11,510 bases of DNA from an uncultured Micrococcales bacterium (GCA_913056225.1 CAJXMQ010000027.1:1-11510), one strand, 5' to 3'; positions 1 through 7,376 are shown, counted from the first letter of the stretch. The notes: generated by a model from the letters alone, not told the origin. Made by a program: numbers and translations.

Positions 1-113
1 TATCGGTTGTGGCGATAAGTGCCCTAGCATCGGTAGCTCTAACCTTCATCGCAGGCCACACTGGAGCTAAGGCGAGCTGGGGCTATTTGATTGAATCAAT
101 TCTTGGGGGCTGA
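1..113 (+). CDS. 3' end of a membrane-protein gene (partial)
   Basis: An open frame with no stop runs in from the window edge (first whole codon at 3) and ends at TGA 111-113, giving the last 36 residues of a protein. The visible part is a hydrophobic, Ala/Val-rich segment, probably the last transmembrane helix. A Gly-His-Thr-Gly-Ala-Lys-Ala-Ser-Trp-Gly stretch and a short tail follow. A helix followed by a GH(S/T)GA-type motif is reminiscent of DUF2231-like small membrane proteins of actinobacteria, but this is recall from a short fragment and not a firm assignment. The gene's end overlaps the end of the convergent LacI-family gene by 18 nt. It is unrelated in direction to the sugar operon and its function is unknown. 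With only 36 residues visible, a chance open frame is possible, though the composition argues against it. Confidence 0.5.
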   Translation, partial: SVVAISALASVALTFIAGHTGAKASWGYLIESILGG

Positions 114-1151
114 TGCTGCTTTCACGGCTGGGGCACTTTCTCTGATGTGCAGGTTGTAGGGGGCCAAAACGTGCCTGCCAGAACCAGTGAGGCCCTCGAT
201 GCGCTCGATCAACATTTGCACAGCTTCCGTAGCGATTGCCTGGATGTTCGGGGAGACCGAGGTCAGGGTTGGGTAAGAGTATCTTGCCAACACTGTGTCA
301 TCCCAACCTATAACCGCAATTTGCTCCGGAGTGGAAATTCCTTCGTCTCTCAATAACTGCAAAGCGGCGACCGCGAATCGATCATCTCGGCACAGCAATC
401 CCTCGAACTCAATTCCACTTCTAATTGCCTCTTGCACAGCAACTTTTGCAGACTCAGGGCTGAAGCTTTCAACCTGCAAAACCAGAGAGGTGTCAACACT
501 CAAACCAGCATCCTCCAAACCCTTTTGATAGCCGGCCAAACGTTTCTTGGTAGCGCCCGCATTATCGCCCCGGACATCACCAAGGAATGCAATTCTTTTT
601 CTGCCAAGCCCGATGAGGTGTTTGACTGCAACCTCGGCGGCTGCAGAATTATCAATCATTATGTGATCGAAGGCTATGGGTGATGCCGCTTCGCCAAGCA
701 TCACTACCGGGGTGTCCTCCTGAATCTCCGCAAGATCGAGACTTGTCACCTTGGCCGGTTGAAAAATAACTCCATCGACCAGGCCAGCCTCACGATCCCT
801 CAGCACGTCTAGTTCTTTTTCAGAATCCCCGTCTGTTTGTTCAATCAGCACTCGATAATCCCTGTCCACGGCTGCCTTCACTATGGCGTCAGCCAAGGAG
901 GAAAAATATGGATGGTTGGTCTCAGGGATGGCCAGAGCAATCATGGAGGTCTTACCTGTTACAAGTCTTCTTGCTGTCAGGTTTGGTTTATAGCCGAGTT
1001 CTCTGATTGATTTTTGAACCTTGGAGCGCATATCAGGAGTCACGTGCTCGTAATTGTGCACAACATTTGAAACAGTTTTGGTGGAAACTCCTGCGTGCCG
1101 AGCGACATCAACAAGCCTGACTCTCCTGGAGCCGTTTACTGTCCCACTCAT
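96..1151 (-). CDS. LacI-family transcriptional repressor of the adjacent sugar operon
   Basis: A 351-residue protein of normal LacI/GalR-family length. Residues 11-32 (VRLVDVARHAGVSTKTVSNV) form the N-terminal helix-turn-helix, followed by the hinge-helix region with the usual RELGYKPNLTARRL (about 51-64). The rest is a periplasmic-binding-protein-like effector domain, with typical segments such as GLVDGVIFQP and IAVIGWDDTVLARYSYPTLTSV near the C terminus. ATG at 1149-1151 is preceded on the minus strand by a GAGGGGA-like ribosome site at suitable distance, so I accept this start. The gene points away from the ABC-transporter/GH51/gal operon. The shared intergenic region has a symmetric site with a central CG, as LacI-family proteins bind, so local repression is likely. 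The inducer cannot be read from sequence; a sugar released from the imported glycoside (galactose or arabinose) is a reasonable guess. Confidence 0.93.
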   Translation of the reverse strand: MSGTVNGSRRVRLVDVARHAGVSTKTVSNVVHNYEHVTPDMRSKVQKSIRELGYKPNLTARRLVTGKTSMIALAIPETNHPYFSSLADAIVKAAVDRDYRVLIEQTDGDSEKELDVLRDREAGLVDGVIFQPAKVTSLDLAEIQEDTPVVMLGEAASPIAFDHIMIDNSAAAEVAVKHLIGLGRKRIAFLGDVRGDNAGATKKRLAGYQKGLEDAGLSVDTSLVLQVESFSPESAKVAVQEAIRSGIEFEGLLCRDDRFAVAALQLLRDEGISTPEQIAVIGWDDTVLARYSYPTLTSVSPNIQAIATEAVQMLIERIEGLTGSGRHVLAPYNLHIRESAPAVKAASAPKN

Positions 1152-1177
1152 GTCGAATCCCCTCGCTCAAAGTTGAA

Positions 1178-1187
1178 ATTATCACAG
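1178..1187 (-). promoter_or_regulatory. possible -10 of the LacI-family gene
   Basis: Read on the minus strand, TGTGATAAT at about 1186-1178 resembles an extended -10 element (TG, one base, GATAAT). It would give a leader of roughly 20 nt that includes the ribosome site of the repressor gene. No convincing -35 is visible 16-18 bp further away, so this is tentative. Confidence 0.25.
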
Positions 1188-1212
1188 AACCATTACAAAT
1201 ACCGACCAGAAC

Positions 1213-1240
1213 TTGCAAAACAAATTTACATCGTTGTAAA
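1213..1240 (+). promoter_or_regulatory. candidate promoter of the ABC/GH51/gal operon
   Basis: TTGCAA at 1213-1218 and TGTAAA at 1235-1240 are separated by 16 bp and resemble a housekeeping sigma-70 promoter (four of six matches in each box). The predicted start near 1248 gives a leader of about 50 nt before the TTG start at 1299. The proposed -10 lies within the right arm of the inverted repeat at 1223-1242, so a bound repressor would block it. The prediction rests on sequence likeness only. Confidence 0.4.
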
Positions 1241-1242
1241 TT
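1223..1242. promoter_or_regulatory. LacI-family operator (20-bp inverted repeat with central CG)
   Basis: The sequence AATTTACATCGTTGTAAATT is symmetric at 18 of 20 positions: 8-bp arms match perfectly, the central pair is C|G, and only the two bases next to the centre break symmetry. Even length with a central CpG is the hallmark of LacI/GalR-family operators. It lies in the divergent region between the LacI-family gene and the first permease gene and overlaps the proposed -10 of the operon. It is therefore the likely binding site of the neighbouring repressor. I saw no second full copy in the intergenic region. Confidence 0.75.
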
Positions 1243-1285
1243 ACACTCAAGTTAAGTTCATAGCAGCAAAACAGTGCCAATCAGC

Positions 1286-1294
1286 GAGGAGAGG
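1286..1294 (+). promoter_or_regulatory. ribosome binding site that fixes the TTG start of permease 1
   Basis: GAGGAGAGG at 1286-1294 is a strong Shine-Dalgarno match; its GAGGAG core ends 7 nt before TTG at 1299. The in-frame ATG at 1329 has only a weak GAAAG upstream. TTG 1299 is therefore the preferred start. Confidence 0.65.
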
Positions 1295-1298
1295 CCAC

Positions 1299-2423
1299 TT
1301 GTCAGAGAAGACAATTTTCAGCGAAAGAATGGCCACGGTGCCTGCTCGAAAGGGTTTCGTTAAGTCGCTGAAGAAAGATCTGGCTGGCTGGGGTTTCATC
1401 GGGCCCTTCATGCTCATTTATCTGGTGTTTTTGGTTTGGCCCATTCTGCAGGCCATTGGCCTTGGCTTTTTCAAAATTGATTTGTTGGTGATTGCTGACA
1501 GAACCTTTGTGGGTCTAGACAATTACTTCCGAATGTTCTGGGGCGAGAACATGCAGTGGACTGTTGTCAACATGTGGGAGTGGAGACTTGTTGGCTTGCT
1601 GCTGCTCGTTCCCGTTTACAGAGCATGGCGAAAGAAGACTCTCTCGAATCTCGAGGGTGGCGTTTATGCCGCACTCCTAGTTCTGGTTTTCGCAGTGCTC
1701 ATGGGTCTTGCCCCTGGTGAGGGCGGTCGTTGGAACGATTCGCTATTCTGGCTTTCCTTTGGAAACACGGTTTTGTTCGTAGTCCTCTCAACTCCGGTGA
1801 TTGTAGGGATGGGATTGCTGTTAGCAATGGCCCTGAATCGCCCCGGGCGCTGGACAGGGGTGTTGAGGACTGTATTTTTTGCCCCTTACGTCCTTTCTGT
1901 ATCGGTGCTTACACTGATTTGGGCATTTTTATTGAACCCGCAATTAGGTTTGATTGGCTCATTTCTGGAACTCATTGGTCTTGAACCAGTGAGTTTCCTG
2001 ACTTCACCTACGCTTGCAATGCCAGCCATTGTTGTAGCAACTCTATGGTGGACTGTGGGCTTCAACGTGGTTCTGTATCTAGCTGGATTGCAAGACATAG
2101 ACAAGTCCTTGTATGAAGCTGCCGAGATCGATGGGGCTAGTTACTGGCAAAGGTTTAGAGATGTCACCTGGCCGGGATTGAGAAGGACCACCCTACTCGT
2201 GATGGTCCTGCAGATTATTGCGAGCTTCCAGATTTTTGGGCAGGTCTTCATCATGACTCGCGGTGGTCCAAACGGTGCCACGCGGGTGTCAATCCAACAT
2301 ATCTATGAGAGCGCCTTTAGAGACTTCAACCTCGGCTACGCGTCTGCAATGAGCGTGTTCTTGTTTCTCGTAATGATCGTCTTCTCAGTTTTGCAATTTA
2401 GATTCTCAAAGGACGAAACATGA
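1299..2423 (+). CDS. CUT1-type ABC sugar transporter permease 1 (MalF-like), with an extra membrane hairpin
   Basis: Membrane subunit of a binding-protein-dependent sugar importer. From TTG 1299 it has 374 residues; most CUT1 permeases of this type have about 290-320. The first transmembrane helix (about 33-58) is followed by GLDNYFRMF (72-80), the usual pre-core segment. The conserved core begins around FGNTVLFVV (154-162). Between these, residues about 83-150 form an insertion with two hydrophobic stretches (about 96-107 and 120-138) separated by a basic RAWRKK linker. The EAA loop that contacts the ATPase is clear (EAAEIDGAS, 273-281). A longer frame back to an ATG at 1095 would run inside the divergent repressor gene and is rejected in favour of the strong ribosome site before 1299. 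The stop overlaps the next gene's start (ATGA). Partners are the second permease and the lipoprotein downstream; no ATPase gene is present. Confidence 0.92.
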   Translation: MSEKTIFSERMATVPARKGFVKSLKKDLAGWGFIGPFMLIYLVFLVWPILQAIGLGFFKIDLLVIADRTFVGLDNYFRMFWGENMQWTVVNMWEWRLVGLLLLVPVYRAWRKKTLSNLEGGVYAALLVLVFAVLMGLAPGEGGRWNDSLFWLSFGNTVLFVVLSTPVIVGMGLLLAMALNRPGRWTGVLRTVFFAPYVLSVSVLTLIWAFLLNPQLGLIGSFLELIGLEPVSFLTSPTLAMPAIVVATLWWTVGFNVVLYLAGLQDIDKSLYEAAEIDGASYWQRFRDVTWPGLRRTTLLVMVLQIIASFQIFGQVFIMTRGGPNGATRVSIQHIYESAFRDFNLGYASAMSVFLFLVMIVFSVLQFRFSKDET

Positions 2424-3283
2424 GCCAAGTAACTGCAAAACAAACCCCATTCCTCCTGAAACCTAGGGTGAAACAAACTCTTTTTCTCTCTTTGTTGTCA
2501 GTGTTTGCGGCCATCTGGATTTTGCCTCTGATTTGGATGTTCTCTCTGGCTTTCAGTTCGAATGAAGCACTACAACTGAACACAAACTCGCTTACTCCTA
2601 TTGATCCAACAGTGAGCAATCTAGTGGGCGTCATTCAAGGGGGGTTGACCCCGAGATGGATGTTGAACAGTGTCATCGTTACTGGCTTTACAACGCTCTT
2701 CACGTTAGTTCTATCGGCGATGGCTGGTTACGCCTTCGCCAGAATTCCTTTTAGGGGCAAGAAAATCATTTACCCCCTGGTGCTCGCAGGTCTGATGGTC
2801 CCAAGAGAAGCCATGTTCATTCCTTTGTTTTTGATGTTTGCCGAGGCCGACTATCACAACACCTATGAAGCGTTGATGCTTCCAAGAATCGCAGCCCCGC
2901 TGGGTGTGTTCATCATGACTCAGTTCATGGCTGCGATACCCATGGAAATTGAAGAAGCTTCCAGAGTCGATGGCGCTAGCAGGTGGCGCACGTTCTGGAG
3001 TGTGATGATGCCAATGAGCGTGCCAGCTATGACCGCTCTTGGAATCTTCACCTACATCCTCACCTGGAACGATTTCCTCTGGCCCCTGGTGTCAGCCACC
3101 CAGAGAGAAATGTTCACAATCACCACTGGGCTTGCCAGTCTGCAGGGAAACTTTGCGCAGGCTACCGAGCTTGGCTCCCTAATGGCCAGAGGTGTGGTTG
3201 CGAGCCTGCCGCTACTAATACTGTTTTTCATCTTCCAGAAACAGCTCGTGCGCGGCATTTCAATTGGAAGCGGAGGGAAATAG
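2420..3283 (+). CDS. CUT1-type ABC sugar transporter permease 2 (MalG-like)
   Basis: A 287-residue integral membrane protein of standard MalG-type length and the second pore subunit of the importer. An N-terminal helix around residues 22-43 (LFLSLLSVFAAIWILPLIWM) is followed by an external loop. Then comes NSVIVTGFTTLFTLVLSAMAGYAFARIPFRGK (83-114), a typical second-helix region for this family. The cytoplasmic EAA loop is EEASRVDGASRW (178-189), followed by MPMSVPAM. The ATG overlaps the stop of permease 1 by four bases (ATGA), and AAAGGA lies 6 nt before it, so the two subunits are translationally coupled, as expected for a heterodimer. The lipoprotein gene follows after 68 nt. The substrate is not readable from the permease; context suggests a galactose- and/or arabinose-containing oligosaccharide. 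Confidence 0.94.
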   Translation: MSQVTAKQTPFLLKPRVKQTLFLSLLSVFAAIWILPLIWMFSLAFSSNEALQLNTNSLTPIDPTVSNLVGVIQGGLTPRWMLNSVIVTGFTTLFTLVLSAMAGYAFARIPFRGKKIIYPLVLAGLMVPREAMFIPLFLMFAEADYHNTYEALMLPRIAAPLGVFIMTQFMAAIPMEIEEASRVDGASRWRTFWSVMMPMSVPAMTALGIFTYILTWNDFLWPLVSATQREMFTITTGLASLQGNFAQATELGSLMARGVVASLPLLILFFIFQKQLVRGISIGSGGK

Positions 3284-3303
3284 GAGGTGCGAAAACAAAA
3301 ACC

Positions 3304-3317
3304 CGGCCAAAGGGCCG
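3304..3317 (+). other. small GC hairpin between permease 2 and the lipoprotein gene
   Basis: CGGCC at 3304-3308 and GGCCG at 3313-3317 pair perfectly around an AAAG loop. No U-run follows, so it is not an obvious terminator. It lies in the 68-nt gap before the ribosome site of the binding-protein gene. It may stabilise or define the 5' end of a processed lipoprotein mRNA, a common way to raise binding-protein levels; that role is inference. Confidence 0.4.
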
Positions 3318-3351
3318 TCTAAACCAACAATTATTTATGAGGAGTTAATAA

Positions 3352-4722
3352 ATGCTAGAAACTAAGAAAAAAATGCTCCAACTCCTGGCAGTTGGAGCTG
3401 TATCAGCGCTAGTGCTCAGCGGATGTGCCGCGGCTGATGAGGACAATTCAGCAGACTCTGGAGACACATCTTCAGAGAGCAGTGGAGACACCGCATCAAA
3501 TGAAGAGGTAACAATTGAGCTAGCGAGGTTCTTCGGTGACTGCGATGACACCACAGAAGGTGTCACCGACGTCAGCCAGGCAACCAGCGAATGTGAAGTT
3601 ATCCAGATTCTTACCAACGCCTTCAACGAAGAAGACAACGGATACACAGTAGAGAAACTTGGTGGACAGGCATGGGGTGACTACTACACCCAGCTGGGAA
3701 CCACCTTCTCCGGTGGGAACCCACCAGATGTCGCAGTTATGCACCAACACCGCCTACCTGACTATGTTGGACGTGGTTTGCTGACTCCAGTTTCTGAGCC
3801 GCTAAGTTCAATCGGAGTGGATTGGAATGACTACACCGCACCAGCTTTGGGTGCGGCAACCTACGAAGGTGAATACTACGGGGTTCCATTTGATATTCAC
3901 GGCAGCCTCTGGCACGTAAACGTAGACATCTATGAAGAGGCAGGACTGACTGATGCTGATGGAAACCCAATCATGGCAAGCTCTGCTGAAGAGCTTCTTG
4001 AGCAGTGCCAGACGGTTCAGGCTGAAACTGGAAAGCAGTTCTTCGGTCACGACTGGTTCGAGTTCGGAGTTGGAGCTCGTTTGTTCTTGGGCCTCGTTTG
4101 GCAGCAAGGTGGGGAGCTTAGTGATGGAACTACGGCCAACCCTGACTCACCAGAGGGCGCAGAAGCACTGAGTCTCCTAAACCAGCTGGCTAGCGATTGC
4201 TCAAACCCAGAGCAGGGCTACACCGATTCTCAGGCATCGTTCCTCGCAGGTGACGTTGCTGTATTGCACAATGGAACCTGGATTGTTGACCAGTATGACC
4301 GTGAGTCAAACTTCACCTACATGGCAACTGACATCCCAAGCATCTACGGCGACTTCGGATCATGGGGTGATTCCCACATGTGGGTAATGCCAACTGATTC
4401 AAGTCGCAGTGCTGCTGAAGAAGAGGCATCGCTTGCTTTCATGGCCTACCTATACGAAAACGTGGGTAACTGGGCAATTGGAACCGGTCACATCGCTCCT
4501 AGGCAATCAATCATTGAATCTGCCTCCTACTCAGATGCTCCTCAGCGTGATAACTATGCAGGAACAGCTGATAAGGCTCGCATGGTCCCAGCCGTACCTG
4601 GTTGGGCAGGAGCATGGGATGCGCTTAGTGAAGAGTTGAACGCTACATGGGTGGCAGGCAAGGATCAGGCTCAAGCCTTGGCCGACGCCGAATCGCGCAT
4701 GAACGACGCTCTAGCTAACTAA
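3352..4722 (+). CDS. ABC transporter sugar-binding lipoprotein (family 1, CUT1)
   Basis: A 456-residue extracellular solute-binding protein tethered to the membrane. A short basic N terminus and a hydrophobic stretch lead to the lipobox LSGC, with Cys25 as the predicted lipid-modified residue. A Ser/Asp/Glu-rich linker (about 26-52) precedes the binding domain. Features typical of family 1 binding proteins include GNPPDVAVMHQHRLPDY (122-138), YYGVPFDIHGSLWHVNVDIY (175-194) and LAGDVAVLHNGTWIVDQY (298-315). Beyond Cys25 the mature part has four cysteines (64, 81, 219, 283), an even number that could form disulfides outside the cell. ATG 3352 has GAGGAG 7 nt upstream. The gene follows the two permeases and is followed by a strong hairpin. 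The ligand is not determined; neighbouring GH51 and gal genes suggest a galactose- or arabinose-containing glycoside. Confidence 0.94.
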   Translation: MLETKKKMLQLLAVGAVSALVLSGCAAADEDNSADSGDTSSESSGDTASNEEVTIELARFFGDCDDTTEGVTDVSQATSECEVIQILTNAFNEEDNGYTVEKLGGQAWGDYYTQLGTTFSGGNPPDVAVMHQHRLPDYVGRGLLTPVSEPLSSIGVDWNDYTAPALGAATYEGEYYGVPFDIHGSLWHVNVDIYEEAGLTDADGNPIMASSAEELLEQCQTVQAETGKQFFGHDWFEFGVGARLFLGLVWQQGGELSDGTTANPDSPEGAEALSLLNQLASDCSNPEQGYTDSQASFLAGDVAVLHNGTWIVDQYDRESNFTYMATDIPSIYGDFGSWGDSHMWVMPTDSSRSAAEEEASLAFMAYLYENVGNWAIGTGHIAPRQSIIESASYSDAPQRDNYAGTADKARMVPAVPGWAGAWDALSEELNATWVAGKDQAQALADAESRMNDALAN

Positions 4723-4735
4723 AACCACACACCGC

Positions 4736-4766
4736 ATGGCGGGTGCCCAACCCGGGCACCCGCCAT
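4736..4766 (+). terminator. strong 13-bp hairpin after the binding-protein gene (attenuating terminator or mRNA stabiliser)
   Basis: ATGGCGGGTGCCC at 4736-4748 pairs perfectly with GGGCACCCGCCAT at 4754-4766 around the loop AACCC. It begins 13 nt after the lipoprotein stop codon and ends 25 nt before the GH51 start. An A-run rather than a T-run follows, so it is not a classic U-tailed terminator on the plus strand. Actinobacterial hairpins without U-tails can still terminate or protect transcripts. I infer that it lowers read-through into the enzyme genes and protects the transporter mRNA from 3' decay. Confidence 0.7.
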
Positions 4767-4791
4767 CACAAAAAATCTAGGATTAGAAAAA

Positions 4792-6291
4792 TTGCCAAAA
4801 GCCAGTATCAAAATCTCAAATAACTCAAACGCACAGGTCAACCCAAGAATTTATGGTTCTTTTGTTGAACACATGGGTCGCTGCGTATATGGAGGAATCT
4901 TCGAGCCCGGAAGCCCCTATTCAAATGAAGAGGGTTTTAGAACCGATGTTTTGGACTTGGCAAGAGAAATGGGTGTAACCACCGTTAGATACCCAGGAGG
5001 AAACTTTGTTTCCGGTTATCTGTGGGAAGACGGTGTTGGACCAAAAGAGGAAAGACCGACTCGACTGGATCTTGCTTGGAGAAGTGTCGAGACTAATCAA
5101 TTTGGGCTAAACGAATTTATGAAGTGGATAAAGCTTCTTGATGCTGAGCCAATTATGGCCATTAACTTGGGGACCAGAGGTGTCTTGGAAGCAGCGCAAC
5201 TAATTGAGTATTCGAATTATCCAGAGGGAACAACATTTTCAGACCTGCGCAAACAACACGGTGTTAGTGAACCGCACCAAATTGGTGTTTGGTGTTTGGG
5301 TAACGAACTGGATGGCCCGTGGCAGATTGGGCACAAATCAGCAGAGGATTACGGAAAGCTTGCCAAAGAGACCGCGAAAGCGATGAGGCTGGTCGACCCA
5401 GACGTCAAGCTGGTGGCATGTGGAAGCTCATTCGAGGAGATGCCAACATTTGGCGAGTGGGAAGAGACGGTTTTGGACCACACATTTGATGAGGTTGAAA
5501 ACATCTCTATGCACGCCTATTACGAAAAATTTGATGATGACAGTCTGTCTTTTTTGGCTTCAAGTGCCAGGATGGACAGATTCATCAAGGGGGTCATTGA
5601 GCGCGCTGACAAGATCGCCGCCAAGAAAGGCTCTGACAAGAAAATCAACATCTCATTTGATGAGTGGAATGTTTGGTACCAAAAAAAGTTCCCCGGTGTG
5701 GACAAACTAGAGTTTGTTCAAGCCCCCAGAATCATTGAAGATGACTACACGGTGGAAGACGCGGTAGTCGTTGGGTCCTTGCTGATGACCTTGATCAAAA
5801 ACTCAGAGCGAGTAGACATGGCCTGCCAGGCGCAACTTGCAAACGTAATTGGTCCCATCAGAACTGAGTCAGGTAAGCCTGCTTGGCGTCAGACGAGCTT
5901 TTTTCCATTCGCACTAACTTCAAAGTATGGACGCGGTGAGGTTGTTGATCTAGAAATAGAAGCCCGCACAGAAAACGCGAATCTATTTGAAAACTTGCCA
6001 ATGGTTGATTCGGTTGCAACAAAGGATGGTGACTACCTGAATGTGTTTATGCTCAATAGAGAGCTGAAAGATTCAACCGACCTAAGCATTGAACTTGAAG
6101 CGCTCAACATTGACCATTTTGTTGAAGGATTCCTAATTGGCGGAGAAAACTTGGATGTCCAAAACACAGCCGAGCAGCCAGAAGCGTTTAGCCCCGATAG
6201 CATTAGCCCTAGCGAAATCGGTACCAACGGTTTTTCCATCACTTTGCCGAAAGTATCTTGGTCGCTGCTTAGATTCAAACTAAGCAAATAG
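4792..6291 (+). CDS. abfA: GH51 family glycosidase, intracellular alpha-L-arabinofuranosidase type
   Basis: A retaining glycoside hydrolase of family 51, 499 residues, as expected for bacterial AbfA enzymes. The (beta/alpha)8 barrel starts early (NPRIYGSFVEHMGRCVYGGI, 17-36). Residues 67-71 hold the conserved YPGGN. The general acid/base is Glu172 in CLGNELDGPW (168-177). The nucleophile is Glu291 in SFDEWNVWY (288-296). A C-terminal beta domain follows and ends in SWSLLRFKL. There is no signal peptide, so it acts in the cytoplasm on imported material. TTG 4792 is the only sensible start, since the first internal Met is residue 28, beyond conserved sequence; AGGA at 4779-4782 supports it. Family members usually release L-arabinofuranose, but the genes that follow are for galactose, not arabinose. 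The natural substrate could be an arabinogalacto-oligosaccharide or a galactofuranoside. The family assignment is firm and the exact specificity is not. Confidence 0.92.
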   Translation: MPKASIKISNNSNAQVNPRIYGSFVEHMGRCVYGGIFEPGSPYSNEEGFRTDVLDLAREMGVTTVRYPGGNFVSGYLWEDGVGPKEERPTRLDLAWRSVETNQFGLNEFMKWIKLLDAEPIMAINLGTRGVLEAAQLIEYSNYPEGTTFSDLRKQHGVSEPHQIGVWCLGNELDGPWQIGHKSAEDYGKLAKETAKAMRLVDPDVKLVACGSSFEEMPTFGEWEETVLDHTFDEVENISMHAYYEKFDDDSLSFLASSARMDRFIKGVIERADKIAAKKGSDKKINISFDEWNVWYQKKFPGVDKLEFVQAPRIIEDDYTVEDAVVVGSLLMTLIKNSERVDMACQAQLANVIGPIRTESGKPAWRQTSFFPFALTSKYGRGEVVDLEIEARTENANLFENLPMVDSVATKDGDYLNVFMLNRELKDSTDLSIELEALNIDHFVEGFLIGGENLDVQNTAEQPEAFSPDSISPSEIGTNGFSITLPKVSWSLLRFKLSK

Positions 6292-6317
6292 CTGTAACTG
6301 ACTGTTAGGGAGCAGTG

Positions 6318-7376
6318 TTGAATTTGCCAATCAGAGCAAGCATGGCCGATGGCCGGGAGCTACTTTATTTCTCTGATCAAGGCAACCAAGCTTTCACTCC
6401 CATACCCGATACCCGGGAATCAGAGCCAAGACCTGAGACTAATCAATTACGCCAAGATCCTCTTACCGGCGAATGGATCTCAATCTCTCCCCATCGTGGA
6501 GCAAGGGCATTCCTGCCTCCCAAGCAATCTTGTCCGCTTTGTCCGTCAACTGATGATTACCAAAGCGAGATTCCAGGTGAATTTGATGTTGTGGTTTTTG
6601 AAAATAAAAACCCCTCCTTCGGTCCCGCGACAGAACCGTTGCAACCATCAGGTAAACCGCTCGAGAGATCAGCACTAGCCACTGGGCGCTGCGAGGTGGT
6701 GGTTTTCAGTCCTGAGCATGTGGGGTCACTCGCAGGCCAGAGCAGCCTGAGATTCAGAACTGTTGTCAACGCTTGGATTCAAAGAACTCAGGAATTGAAA
6801 AAACTTCCCGGAGTTGAGCAGGTGTTCATTTTTGAAAACAGGGGTGAAGAAATAGGAGTGACCCTGCATCACCCGCACGGGCAAATCTATTGCTACCCGT
6901 TCATTCCACCCACCACAGAAAAACTCCTAACCCGGGTCAGTCAGACAGAGGGTTTTTATGAATCTCTTTTGGCAAATGAACAGAGTAGCCCCAGAGAGCT
7001 TGTGAGCACGGATAGCTTTCTGGCGTTTGTTCCATTTGCTGCTCGCTGGCCAATTGAGATTCAGATTCTCCCAAAAAGACATGTTTCAGATCTGACCGAG
7101 CTGAATGAAAACGAAATTGAAGAGTTTGCAAGTCTCTATCAAAAATTGCTGGTCTCGTTGGATAAGTTGTATGACTCCCCCACGCCTTATATTGCAGGTA
7201 TTCACCAAGCACCCAGGAACAACTCAGAGCTAAGACTGATGGTGAAGATAACATCTCCAAGAAGAGCCAGTGACAAATTGAAATACTTGGCTGGATCAGA
7301 ATCAGCCATGGGGGCGTTCATCTCTGACACTACCCCCGAGGCGGTTGCCGCAATGATCAGAGGAGTCCTGGATTGA
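6318..7376 (+). CDS. galT: galactose-1-phosphate uridylyltransferase
   Basis: Transfers UMP from UDP-glucose to galactose-1-phosphate in the Leloir pathway (cytoplasm). It is about 352 residues. Family marks, numbered from this start: RQDPLTGEWISISPHRGAR (45-63), the metal-site CPLC (72-75), and VVFENKNPSF (92-101). The catalytic HHPHGQIY follows at 184-191, its second Pro-flanking His being the nucleophile that carries UMP. The C-terminal RRASDKLKYLAGSE is typical of actinobacterial GalT. The start is uncertain: GTG 6315, TTG 6318 or ATG 6342. AGGGAG at 6307-6312 is only 2 nt from the GTG but 5 nt from TTG 6318, which I prefer. Where E. coli GalT has two iron-binding His (LHAH), this protein appears to have LMVK, so that structural iron site is probably absent. 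It is 26 nt downstream of GH51 and overlaps galK by 4 nt. Confidence 0.93.
   Translation: MNLPIRASMADGRELLYFSDQGNQAFTPIPDTRESEPRPETNQLRQDPLTGEWISISPHRGARAFLPPKQSCPLCPSTDDYQSEIPGEFDVVVFENKNPSFGPATEPLQPSGKPLERSALATGRCEVVVFSPEHVGSLAGQSSLRFRTVVNAWIQRTQELKKLPGVEQVFIFENRGEEIGVTLHHPHGQIYCYPFIPPTTEKLLTRVSQTEGFYESLLANEQSSPRELVSTDSFLAFVPFAARWPIEIQILPKRHVSDLTELNENEIEEFASLYQKLLVSLDKLYDSPTPYIAGIHQAPRNNSELRLMVKITSPRRASDKLKYLAGSESAMGAFISDTTPEAVAAMIRGVLD

Noticed and set aside
87..99. TTGATT-G-AATCAA palindrome at the LacI gene end as an operator or terminator
   Set aside because: Short, AT-rich, inside two overlapping coding ends and with no U-run. It could be chance.
1095..1298. N-terminal extension of permease 1 back to an ATG at 1095
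   Set aside because: It would lie inside the divergent repressor gene and across the operator and promoter, and its sequence is unlike a permease. A strong ribosome site supports TTG 1299.
2983..3348. Long out-of-frame and antisense open frames inside the transporter and enzyme genes, such as this one
   Set aside because: They overlap strongly supported genes, show no family motifs, and most lack ribosome sites. They are shadows of the real frames.
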